DNA from: a virus
IMG/VR virus record: IMGVR_UViG_3300044966_000230
Coordinates: 1-37,535 of that record
Strand: one strand, 5' to 3'
DNA length: 37,535 bases
The number at the start of each line of letters is the position of its first letter. Position 1 is the stretch's first letter. Positions 14,673-20,852 of this stretch are shown one piece after another. Below the pieces are notes generated by a model. That model was not told the origin of the DNA and made no database searches. It saw only the letters and a list, made by a program, of their open reading frames with translations. The position numbers and the translations under genes are program-made.

Positions 14673-15697
14673 GGTAATGCCGTAACGTATTTAATATTTT
14701 TACGGCAGTCGAAACAATGGTTATCGTCGGGTAATCGCATATTCTGAAGCATTGCCGTTAACTCATTGTTGTATTGGTCGGCTGCAATATCGCGAGCGGT
14801 TGTTATACCGCCTAAATCCTTTGCACCCTTGTTAACGATTACGCTTGTGTTTGCTCGTTGGTTAGGGCTAACCGTTAGCGCGTAGTTGTATATTTCAACA
14901 GCGGTCGCATAAGCTAACGCTAAACTCATTTGATTACCTATTGAACACAACCAGCCGCGACGGTCGCAGCTTACCGAGTAATTCAAACTCATGCCTGTTG
15001 TGTACTTATTATTCGAACTACTTAACACGCTTACGCCGTCCGTAGTTAGGTTAATGCCTATTGCATCGACGAACGGGCAAATATGCGCCTCACGAACCGA
15101 ACCGCCGCAATCGTAGCAACTGCCCTTTTTTGGAATGAACTTAACCGTGTTCATAGTTGATTCGTAAACAAAAGCCAAATCCAACTTGCGGCGCTTGGCT
15201 GCGAACTCCTTACCGATATAATATTCGATGCCGCCCGCCGTGTACGTTATTGTATCAATTAGCTGAAGCGTAGTCATATCGAAAACTAATATCGGTACGT
15301 TTGTATTACTCGAGTCAATTGCGAGCGTTAAATCGCTTATAAATAGGTTTAGATAGCTTAACGTGTTCGGGCTTATCTTTACACGGATGCCGCCGTAATT
15401 ACCAACACCTAACGCGGTTTGAATGTTAGCGTAATCGGTAACAACTTGACCTACCCTTTTCGATTCGATAATAGTGTCGGCTTTCATCATTGGACTAAGC
15501 CGCGTCAAAACGTCGCTGCTTAGTTTCTTCCAAGCGAAGGCGCGTTTATCCTCAAACAACTCAACGCCGTTGTTATATTGGTCGGTTATTAGCTGCCCTA
15601 AAAAGGTGTTGTTTATACCGAGTTCGTCGATATATAAGCCCGTCGTAGGTTCTGCGACGTTGCAATCGCGTAAGCCTAAAAGTGATTCGTAGCACAT
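14669..15697 (-). CDS. Cysteine-rich structural protein after the capsid gene
   Basis: A 342-residue protein with many paired cysteines: MCYESLLGLRDC at the N-terminus, GSCYDCGG...HIC in the middle (~195-212), SCDRRGWLC (~250) and HCFDCRKN at the end. The mixed alpha/beta body is unassigned, but position between major capsid and the connector-type gene suggests a head-tail connector or decoration protein. The cysteines may bind zinc or form disulfides. ATG 15697 is 6 nt behind a TATCTTTG element (15710-15703) that overlaps the capsid terminator T-run, so it may be expressed from a leaderless mRNA. Confidence 0.55.
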   Translation of the reverse strand: MCYESLLGLRDCNVAEPTTGLYIDELGINNTFLGQLITDQYNNGVELFEDKRAFAWKKLSSDVLTRLSPMMKADTIIESKRVGQVVTDYANIQTALGVGNYGGIRVKISPNTLSYLNLFISDLTLAIDSSNTNVPILVFDMTTLQLIDTITYTAGGIEYYIGKEFAAKRRKLDLAFVYESTMNTVKFIPKKGSCYDCGGSVREAHICPFVDAIGINLTTDGVSVLSSSNNKYTTGMSLNYSVSCDRRGWLCSIGNQMSLALAYATAVEIYNYALTVSPNQRANTSVIVNKGAKDLGGITTARDIAADQYNNELTAMLQNMRLPDDNHCFDCRKNIKYVTALP

Positions 15698-15702
15698 AGG
15701 TA

Positions 15703-15710
15703 CAAAGATA
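15703..15710 (-). promoter_or_regulatory. Possible -7 promoter element for the 342-aa structural gene
   Basis: TATCTTTG on the minus strand matches TAnnTTTG, but no TTTG lies at the -33 position because the capsid terminator occupies it. The start codon follows within 6 nt, as at 19381 and 9775. Confidence 0.4.
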
Positions 15711-15738
15711 AAAAAAAAGAGGGGTAATAAACCCCTCT
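15709..15738 (-). terminator. Intrinsic terminator of the major capsid transcript
   Basis: AGAGGGG (15718-15724) pairs perfectly with CCCCTCT (15732-15738) around TTTATTA; on the minus strand a run of nine U follows. The -1 frame extension of the capsid gene ends exactly at this hairpin. Confidence 0.88.
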
Positions 15739-15827
15739 CATTCAGTTACAAGATTATCAAAACCATTTTGCGTCAATAGGTCGTTATCGGCTTGCGATAA
15801 TAAACCTACCGACGCCGCTACGGGTTT
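15738..15827 (-). other. Possible -1 frameshift extension of the major capsid protein
   Basis: The last sense codons of the capsid gene are A AAC CCG followed by TAG. The heptamer AAACCCG (15827-15821) has the X-XXY-YYZ form in the zero frame. A -1 slip avoids TAG and reads 27 more codons (VAASVGLLSQADNDLLTQNG then FDNLVTE) to TGA 15740-15738, where the terminator begins. No start codon lies near the front of this open stretch, so only frameshifting would express it whole. The product would be 375 residues, analogous to minor capsid forms such as T7 gp10B. Y=C is not the most efficient slippery type. Confidence 0.45.
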
Positions 15828-16864
15828 ACAATCTCAATGCAGTTAACGTAGTTGATGCCTGCGTATTTGTCGCCTGCTTCGTAAATATCGTCAGGTAATG
15901 TAACGAGTTTACCAGTATGCGTTAATACGATTGACAAATTACCGCAATCGTCCTTCATGGTTAAGTCAACAGGCAAGCCAGCAGGGGTGAAAGCAATTGT
16001 TTTGCTGTAATTGCTACCCGCTACTGGTGTAATACCCGCGTTCCATTCTGCCATATTGAACGATAACCATTGCATCGCGCCTGCGGTCGTAGCTAAGTTC
16101 TTTAGCTGCGAACCTTGAGCGGCTGCCAAACGTGCATCGTAAGCGAATCCGAAACCGTTTTGCTGCGAAATCGCTAACAAGTCGATACCGAACTGCGTGC
16201 AGCAACCAGCTTGCACCGCGTTAGCGTAACGCTGCATTTCAGCGCCACCAAATACAACGGGTGCGGCTGGATAATTAGCCATGCGCGTAGCCTGAAGGAT
16301 GTCAGCCAAAGCGAACTCGTTCAATGCTTGCCCGCCTGTTTGGCGTGTTGCAATGCGTAAGCAATCACCGCTAACGGTGTAGTAACCGCTAACCTCAGTA
16401 CCCCAAGTGCCGATAGCGGCAACGGCTTGAGTTGCGGCGGCGCTTGCTACTTTTCTATCCATTACGTCCATTAAACGCATGATAGACTCAAGAACGTAAC
16501 GGCTGTTTTCTTGACAATGACGCGCAATGTCGGCAGCGTTAATTAATTGTTCTGCGATGTACGTGTCAGTCGTTTCGAGCGTGTACGTAGTGGTGCTATC
16601 GCCGTAGGTGTTGGTAGCCGTACAAGTTAAGATGTTACCACCTTCTTCTACTTCTGTTTCAGGTAAACGCTGAATCCAACGCGCCTCAACGGTTTTTAGC
16701 TTGCCGTTTCCAGTCGAAACCTCTTGGCGAATTAGCTTTACGTTTTCAGGTGAGTTAAGAAATTCGAGAAAAGGCAACTGTTCGCGCTGCCCAACTTCGA
16801 TAAAAAGCTCCGAAAGGCTCATTTGCACATTCGGGCATTCGGATAAAATGCGAGAAATTGACAT
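15818..16864 (-). CDS. Major capsid protein
   Basis: A 348-residue protein starting MSISRILSECPNVQMSLSEL. It has an N-arm-like region, an E-loop-like beta stretch (GNILTCTATNTYGDSTTTYT), a long helix (YVLESIMRLMDVMDRKVASA) like an HK97 spine helix, and a beta-rich C-terminal half. It follows the scaffold gene at a distance and is separately terminated (15709-15738), consistent with the most abundant virion protein. HK97 fold is inferred from length, order and layout; I cannot confirm it by alignment. The gene ends at a slippery heptamer (see 15738-15827). No clear minus-strand promoter is found in the 570 bp upstream. Confidence 0.75.
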   Translation of the reverse strand: MSISRILSECPNVQMSLSELFIEVGQREQLPFLEFLNSPENVKLIRQEVSTGNGKLKTVEARWIQRLPETEVEEGGNILTCTATNTYGDSTTTYTLETTDTYIAEQLINAADIARHCQENSRYVLESIMRLMDVMDRKVASAAATQAVAAIGTWGTEVSGYYTVSGDCLRIATRQTGGQALNEFALADILQATRMANYPAAPVVFGGAEMQRYANAVQAGCCTQFGIDLLAISQQNGFGFAYDARLAAAQGSQLKNLATTAGAMQWLSFNMAEWNAGITPVAGSNYSKTIAFTPAGLPVDLTMKDDCGNLSIVLTHTGKLVTLPDDIYEAGDKYAGINYVNCIEIVNP

Positions 16865-16894
16865 TTTGTTTTTAGGTTTAAGAGTTTACGTTTG
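16865..16894 (+). promoter_or_regulatory. Plus-strand promoter next to the capsid start codon
   Basis: TTTG (16865-16868), 18-nt spacer and TACGTTTG (16887-16894) match the Bacteroidota consensus on the plus strand, pointing away from the capsid gene into the gene-free region. It may make RNA antisense to nothing coded, upstream of the second promoter at 16967. Confidence 0.55.
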
Positions 16895-16947
16895 CACTTA
16901 ATAGGCGGCAAACATTCACGCCTAAAAAAAATTTGTCATTTGAGCGC

Positions 16948-16959
16948 CGTAAATTTACG
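16948..16959. promoter_or_regulatory. 12-bp palindrome CGTAAATTTACG, possible operator
   Basis: A perfect palindrome sharing the 10-bp core GTAAATTTAC with the palindrome at 11405-11420. It lies 7 bp upstream of the -33 box of the plus-strand promoter at 16967, a place where a regulator could act. Confidence 0.4.
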
Positions 16960-16966
16960 AAATGTT

Positions 16967-16996
16967 TTTGTAATTAAAAAAGTCGTTTTATATTTG
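16967..16996 (+). promoter_or_regulatory. Plus-strand Bacteroidota promoter for a small RNA
   Basis: TTTG (16967-16970), 18-nt spacer, TATATTTG (16989-16996): a full match to -33/-7 consensus on the plus strand. No coding region follows in this direction, so the product should be a non-coding RNA starting near 17000. Confidence 0.7.
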
Positions 16997-16998
16997 TT

Positions 16999-17097
16999 CT
17001 CGAAACAATCGAGCGGTTGATTCGTCATAAAGATTTTGATTCCTATAATGGTTTCAAATTACCTCGGACAGCCCGCTCGCAGTTTCGGGGTTTTTTT
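16999..17097 (+). ncRNA. Candidate structured small RNA, ~95 nt
   Basis: Begins just after the promoter at 16967-16996 and ends at a weak hairpin plus seven T (CCCG 17072-17075 / CGGG 17086-17089, TTTTTTT 17091-17097). Possible pairings: hairpin CTCGA/TCGAG (16999-17003 / 17009-17013); closing stem CGAGCGG/CCGCTCG (17010-17016 / 17073-17079); inner hairpin 17033-17043 / 17050-17059 with a UU/UU internal loop. The first hairpin and the terminator stem each compete with the closing stem, so two exclusive folds exist. No open frame of note. Function unknown: an antisense or decoy RNA, or an origin-linked RNA. Support is promoter plus structure only. Confidence 0.5.
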
Positions 17098-17392
17098 ATG
17101 CCCCACCCGTTCGAGCTATTGACGGGATTAGTCGCATACCTTTGGATAGGTTAGGCTAAATGCGGGGGCGAGTTCAAGCAGGTTTTACATCAATTCAAAA
17201 TACTTTTAAATCTATTGCCACGGGCTGCAAAACACCTTCCCGAATAGAGCCAAACTGCGAACGAGCGATTCTCAATGAGAATGTTTGGTAAGGGGTGTTT
17301 ACAATTCTTAAGGGGGTTGGGGGTTGTAAACACCTTTTACTTACCCTCATGCTCACTCACTCAAACTCATAAGAATGTTTTGAATTTGGCGC
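17098..17392. other. Gene-free region rich in inverted repeats (possible origin)
   Basis: Together with 16865-17097 this is the only gene-free stretch over 300 bp. Perfect or near-perfect inverted repeats: GCCCC 17100-17104 / GGGGC 17165-17169; CCCGT 17106-17110 / ACGGG 17122-17126; TCTATT 17211-17216 plus CGGG 17221-17224 / CCCG 17239-17242 plus AATAGA 17243-17248; CCAAAC 17250-17255 / GTTTGG 17283-17288 enclosing ATTCTCA-A-TGAGAAT 17268-17282; GGTGTTTACAA 17294-17304 / TTGTAAACACC 17324-17334 with a G-rich loop (GGGGGTTGGGGG). The density suggests an origin, packaging site or long structured RNA; no coding frame is convincing. Confidence 0.55.
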
Positions 17393-17420
17393 AAAAAAAA
17401 GCCTACTGGTTAGGTAGGCT
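17393..17420 (-). terminator. Terminator of the zinc-ribbon moron-like gene
   Basis: AGCCTAC (17400-17406) pairs with GTAGGCT (17414-17420) around TGGTTAG; on the minus strand at least eight U follow. It lies 18 nt past the stop codon at 17438. Confidence 0.9.
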
Positions 17421-17437
17421 CGGGTAATTAGGTTAAT

Positions 17438-17842
17438 TTAAAGAGTTACTTTGTATTTAATTGCAAGCCTTTCGATGTATTCTTTATTTTGTTGCAATTG
17501 GTCTAAATATAATTTAGTAGCACATTCCGAATAATACCCGCTATTTGGGTCTGAAAAAATTTCAAACGGCTTTGTAAAGCTATCGTCTAATTTAAATTGT
17601 ATTCTTTCAATTACTGGAGCAATGTGTAAGTTAAACAGCTTAGTATTTTTTTGCTCTTTTTTAAATGAGGTCATAGCCTCTTTTTTTTCTTCATCTGTAA
17701 CTCCGTGATTTTTAAAAGCACATACGCTACCGTAGTAAAGTTCTTCGCCGTTTAATTCAATGCAGTAAGTACCCTTAAGTCCTGTTTTACCGCAGCATTC
17801 GCATTCGTTAACCGAGTCTGTAAAAGCTATTATTCGTTTCAT
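17438..17842 (-). CDS. Zinc-ribbon protein with its own promoter and terminator (moron-like)
   Basis: A 134-residue protein starting MKRIIAFTDSVNECECCGKT. The first ~45 residues hold a probable zinc site: ECECCGKTGLKG-TYC and then YYGSVCA, a small domain often seen in plasmid and phage proteins of unknown role. The rest is a charged helical domain. I chose ATG 17842; the open frame reaches 17881, but those 13 codons start inside the -7 box TATGTTTG (17878-17871). Flanked by terminators on both sides (17954-17983 and 17393-17420) and with its own promoter, it is an autonomous unit inserted between head genes. Function unknown. Confidence 0.75.
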   Translation of the reverse strand: MKRIIAFTDSVNECECCGKTGLKGTYCIELNGEELYYGSVCAFKNHGVTDEEKKEAMTSFKKEQKNTKLFNLHIAPVIERIQFKLDDSFTKPFEIFSDPNSGYYSECATKLYLDQLQQNKEYIERLAIKYKVTL

Positions 17843-17870
17843 AGTGTGAATGTTTAAATGTTTAACTCTG

Positions 17871-17901
17871 CAAACATACAAACATTATTTGAATCTGCAA
17901 A
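17871..17901 (-). promoter_or_regulatory. Bacteroidota-type promoter for the zinc-ribbon gene
   Basis: Minus strand TTTG (17901-17898), 19-nt spacer, TATGTTTG (17878-17871). It shares TTTGCAGA-T-CAAA around the -33 box and GTATGTTTGC around the -7 box with 964-994. Leader elements TTAAACA and TCACACTATGAAA follow. Confidence 0.85.
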
Positions 17902-17953
17902 CTATTTCATACAATTATTTAATCTTTTTTTGTAAGTGCTTAATTTACTGCAT

Positions 17954-17983
17954 AAAAAAAAGGACTGGAAGCGAAACCAGCCC
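17954..17983 (-). terminator. Terminator of the portal-scaffold operon
   Basis: GGACTGG (17962-17968) pairs with CCAGCCC (17977-17983), one G-U pair, around an 8-nt loop; on the minus strand a run of eight or more U follows. It lies about 48 nt past the stop codon at 18031 and ends the transcript that includes scaffold and the small genes behind it. Confidence 0.88.
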
Positions 17984-18030
17984 TTTCTAATTACCCTAAT
18001 AGTAATCACGTTATGAACCTTACAAAGGTA

Positions 18031-18303
18031 TTAAGGCAAATCGATTTTACCAAAAAAAGGTTTATCGCTTACCGAACGGTTACCCTCACAGCTCCAAAGC
18101 TGACGCGCCCACCAATTAGCAGAAAAACGCGGCGAAGGGATGCCGTTACTTCGAGCGCAATAATTATTACCCGCGTCAGTACCTACCTTTATTCGATAAC
18201 CCGACGCGCCAAAATGCACCTCGTTCCCTTCATCGTCTACGGCTTTATATTTCTTACCCTCGCGGTCGGATGCCGTTACATTATAACCTTCATACATTGG
18301 CAT
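18031..18303 (-). CDS. Hypothetical protein with ARSxGI...SANWWAR motif
   Basis: A 90-residue protein starting MPMYEGYNVTASDREGKKYK, with the segments FGASGYRIKVGTDAGNNYCA, RSNGIPSPRFSANWWARQLW and a following Cys. This pattern of YCARSxGI and SANxxARxxWxC recurs in phage hypothetical proteins I have seen, but I know no function. Last gene of the scaffold operon, before the terminator at 17954-17983. It could be a small virion or maturation factor. Confidence 0.65.
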   Translation of the reverse strand: MPMYEGYNVTASDREGKKYKAVDDEGNEVHFGASGYRIKVGTDAGNNYCARSNGIPSPRFSANWWARQLWSCEGNRSVSDKPFFGKIDLP

Positions 18304-18439
18304 ATCTTAACTCTTTTAAGGTTTGTATTATTAATACCATTGCAGCGGTTAGCTCGTCAGCATCTACCATGTTTGAATGGAAGCCTTGCCGCCATGAGTG
18401 ATGCTGTTCTAAAATCTGTATGGCTTTGCTTAGTTTCAT
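18290..18439 (-). CDS. 49-aa small protein coupled to the scaffold gene
   Basis: A 49-residue protein starting MKLSKAIQILEQHHSWRQGF and ending KELRYANV. ATG 18439 overlaps the scaffold stop as ATGA, and its end overlaps the next gene by 14 nt. Mostly helical with a Trp-Arg-x-Gly turn; short phage proteins of the AIxxLExHxxWRxG type are widespread. Function unknown. Confidence 0.65.
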   Translation of the reverse strand: MKLSKAIQILEQHHSWRQGFHSNMVDADELTAAMVLIIQTLKELRYANV

Positions 18440-19260
18440 TTAACAAAGAAACGAGGGTTAACGCCTTTAATTCTTTTTTCGGATTGTAACTCAAGCGGCG
18501 GTAAGATAGCCGCGCCTTGCCTGTTTAATGGCTTGCCCGCGTGTGGGTTCTTTTGAATTATACCCGCCGCAGTTGCTTCGGCAATCAGCACATCGTTAAC
18601 ACCTAAAAACGCGCCCGCCTTATCTTTAGACTTTAAGCGTTCGCCCGTCTTGCGGTCTTTCACAAATGCGCTACCATCATCCTCTAAATCGATAATAAAC
18701 TTTTCATTAATCGCCGATTTAAAGCCCTTAATCGTGTATTCGTTAACGGTCGGGTCTAACTTCAATGCACCGAGTTCGCGCTCAAATACGCTGCTTACCT
18801 TAATCGCTTTTTGTTCTTCAGCGGCTTGCGTTTTGTAGCTTTCGAACTGGGTTAACGCTTCCTGACGCGCTTGTTCAACTTCGCTGTATTTACGCTCGAG
18901 GGTTTTATGTTTCTTTTCCCACTCGGCTACTAACTCAGCAGCGCCGTTACCAGTTGATTTCTTTTCCCATTCCTCGCGCTGCTTTTCGTATTCGGTTTTA
19001 GCGCGTTCTGCTGCGTTGCGAATTACGTCTAAGCTCTTTTGCTCTTTAAAATCTTCGTCGGTTAAGGTAACGCCAAAAGGTTCAAACGCACGCTTTACAA
19101 CGTTGGCTATTGAGCCGTTAAGTTTACCGAGCGTCGCGGCGTGTTCTTTTTGGTCTATCCAGTTCGCTGTGAATTTCTCCTTCGCCGTTTCGAGGCTTTC
19201 GGCTTCGTCGAGGTTTAGGAATTTGATTAGCTCCATCGCCTCCTCGGGTTTCATTGCCAT
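18436..19260 (-). CDS. Capsid scaffold protein
   Basis: A 274-residue acidic, strongly helical protein. Residues ~85-165 are a long coiled coil (REEWEKKSTGNGAAELVAEW; KTLERKYSEVEQARQEALTQ). The C-terminal domain is basic and compact (SEKRIKGVNPRFFVK), like the capsid-binding end of phage scaffolds. Position between the MuF-like gene and the capsid gene fits the usual portal-MuF-scaffold-capsid order. It would template procapsid assembly and leave before DNA packaging. No protease is recognised nearby, so the scaffold may exit or be cut by another enzyme. Overlaps the 85-aa frame upstream by 137 nt. Confidence 0.75.
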   Translation of the reverse strand: MAMKPEEAMELIKFLNLDEAESLETAKEKFTANWIDQKEHAATLGKLNGSIANVVKRAFEPFGVTLTDEDFKEQKSLDVIRNAAERAKTEYEKQREEWEKKSTGNGAAELVAEWEKKHKTLERKYSEVEQARQEALTQFESYKTQAAEEQKAIKVSSVFERELGALKLDPTVNEYTIKGFKSAINEKFIIDLEDDGSAFVKDRKTGERLKSKDKAGAFLGVNDVLIAEATAAGIIQKNPHAGKPLNRQGAAILPPLELQSEKRIKGVNPRFFVK

Positions 19261-19381
19261 AAATTATAGGGGTTTCTATTTGTTTTAATTTCAACTCACG
19301 CGCGCCGCGTGTCATTAGGTTACTTGCCACAACGTCGGATGCGTGTATAATCTTGCCGTCTATTAGTAGTAAGTATTTCAT
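19124..19381 (-). CDS. Hypothetical protein ahead of the scaffold, possibly leaderless
   Basis: An 85-residue frame starting MKYLLLIDGKIIHASDVVAS. The first ~45 residues look like a real small domain; the last ~45 residues are Arg/Pro/Gly-rich and overlap the scaffold gene for 137 nt in another frame, so they may just be out-of-frame scaffold sequence read up to the next stop. ATG 19381 lies 6 nt after a TACCTTTG box on the minus strand (19395-19388), suggesting a leaderless start. Function unknown. Confidence 0.45.
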   Translation of the reverse strand: MKYLLLIDGKIIHASDVVASNLMTRGARELKLKQIETPIIYGNETRGGDGANQIPKPRRSRKPRNGEGEIHSELDRPKRTRRDAR

Positions 19382-19387
19382 TTACCA

Positions 19388-19419
19388 CAAAGGTAGTTAA
19401 TTTGAAATTGCAAAACAAT
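19388..19419 (-). promoter_or_regulatory. Minus-strand promoter for the scaffold operon
   Basis: Minus strand ATTG (19419-19416), 20-nt spacer, TACCTTTG (19395-19388). ATG 19381 follows 6 nt later. It is divergent from the plus-strand element at 19445-19452. Confidence 0.5.
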
Positions 19420-19444
19420 TAATCAATTTTGAGTCTGTTTAAAC

Positions 19445-19452
19445 TAACTTTG
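19445..19452 (+). promoter_or_regulatory. Plus-strand -7 element for the glycosyltransferase
   Basis: TAACTTTG matches TAnnTTTG and lies 17 nt before ATG 19470. A TTTG at 19428-19431 is only 13 nt upstream, too close for a normal -33 box, so strength is uncertain. Confidence 0.5.
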
Positions 19453-19469
19453 ACTTTTATTTATTCATT

Positions 19470-20852
19470 ATGATAGGAGTAGCAATAACCACCCACAACC
19501 GTAGAGAAACCGCGCTGGAAACAGTTGCTAAATGGAAATCAATGCTGCCAAATGAAGCCGTTATTTTAGTCGTAGACGACGCAAGCAACGAACCATACCC
19601 AAATGCTGATTATCGTTTCGAGGTTAACGTAGGTATTGCCAAAGCAAAAAACAAATGCATCGAGCTGCTAATTGAAAAGGGGTGTACCGAACTATTTTTA
19701 GCCGATGACGATTGCTACCCTATTTCGCCCGAATGGTGGTTAGCCTATACCGAAAGCCCTTACCCTTTGCTTTCTTATACGTTTTCGGTTGTGGCAAAAA
19801 GAATCCAAAACGGTAACCGATTAATAAAAAAAGACGGCGCGCATAAATGGTATTCAAACCCATGCGGCTGCATGGTGTATATTAATAAAAGTGTAGTCGA
19901 TAAAATAGGCGGTTACGATGTGCAATACTCACTATACGGCGATGAGCATTTGGATTATGCTATACGCGCTAAAAACGTCGGGCTTATACCTTACGCTTAC
20001 ATTGATGTTTTCAACCCTTTTTTTTATTGCTTAGATGAAGCTGGTAACTATCGCACGTCGCGTATCGATGCAGCCGCGCAAAGTTATTTAAGCCATAGGC
20101 GGCTATCGGAGCAAAAGCATAGCACGGCTTTTATGCCTTACCACGAAAATAAAAACGAATTACAAAAGCCTTACATTCTTTCGAGTTATTTCAATTACGC
20201 AATTGACCCGCAAAGAAAAGTTAAGTGGGTTAATAGTGTTGCGCCGCTTTTGCCCTTAATGAATAGCTGCAAAGATTTAGGGGTTCGGCTGGTAATCTTA
20301 ACGAATTGCGATTTTGAAAATGACGGAACGACTGAATTTATAAAAATAGAAAACCCCGATAATCAATTTAGCCCTAACGATTTTCGTTGGTTGATGCAGT
20401 TGGACTACATCCAAAAGAATAGAGCCAGCCATGTATATTGCGTAGATGCTACCGACGTTGAGGTGCTTCGTAACCCTTTTGAGATTAATAGCGATTTGCT
20501 TTATGTGGGATATGAAAAGGGGCAAACGCTTGCCAGCCCGTGGCTATGGTCGCATCAATGGAGGCATACTAAAAACGCTAATTACTTTAATATGTTAAAA
20601 GCATCAAAGGGTTTTACGCTTTTAAATTGCGGCGTTGTTGGCGGTGCTTATTCTATTGCCCTTAGATTCTTTCAGCTCATGGCAAACGAAACTTATTTCA
20701 ATGCTAAAAAAACACAAAGGGCTATGGATATGGCTTCGTTTAATTATGTCGTTTATTCGCACTTCGCTGATTCGTTTGTAACAGGCTCGGAAGTAGTTAC
20801 CGAGTTTAAAGCCAACGAAAGAAATACGGTGTCAATGTTTAAACACAAGTAG
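19470..20852 (+). CDS. Two-domain glycosyltransferase, the only plus-strand gene
   Basis: A 460-residue protein. Residues 1-~215 are a family 2 GT-A glycosyltransferase: VAITTHNRRETALETV, VVDDASN, a DxD-type motif in ELFLADDDCYPI (~75-86) and the acceptor-site region GGYDVQYSLYGDEHLDYAIR with catalytic acidic residues. Residues ~240-460 look like a second nucleotide-sugar transferase domain: VRLVILTNCDF, HVYCVDATDVEVLRNPFEI (a D-x-x-D metal site) and FTLLNCGVVGGAY. It should transfer sugars to a phage or host acceptor. Its stop (20852) abuts the MuF gene stop (20853) with no gap and no terminator, so transcripts converge. Inverted against every other gene, it is likely a late insertion. Confidence 0.85.
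   Translation: MIGVAITTHNRRETALETVAKWKSMLPNEAVILVVDDASNEPYPNADYRFEVNVGIAKAKNKCIELLIEKGCTELFLADDDCYPISPEWWLAYTESPYPLLSYTFSVVAKRIQNGNRLIKKDGAHKWYSNPCGCMVYINKSVVDKIGGYDVQYSLYGDEHLDYAIRAKNVGLIPYAYIDVFNPFFYCLDEAGNYRTSRIDAAAQSYLSHRRLSEQKHSTAFMPYHENKNELQKPYILSSYFNYAIDPQRKVKWVNSVAPLLPLMNSCKDLGVRLVILTNCDFENDGTTEFIKIENPDNQFSPNDFRWLMQLDYIQKNRASHVYCVDATDVEVLRNPFEINSDLLYVGYEKGQTLASPWLWSHQWRHTKNANYFNMLKASKGFTLLNCGVVGGAYSIALRFFQLMANETYFNAKKTQRAMDMASFNYVVYSHFADSFVTGSEVVTEFKANERNTVSMFKHK

Noticed and set aside
17098-17170. tRNA gene suggested by GTTCGAGC and flanking GCCCC/GGGGC
   Set aside because: Arm lengths and the T-loop do not fit a cloverleaf on either strand.
18013-18489. 158-codon plus-strand open frame
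   Set aside because: It runs antisense to three coupled minus-strand genes and lacks a promoter; it is a shadow frame.
19470-19500. Integrase or lysogeny module linked to the inverted gene
   Set aside because: No recombinase, excisionase or CI-like repressor was found anywhere; the inverted gene is a glycosyltransferase.
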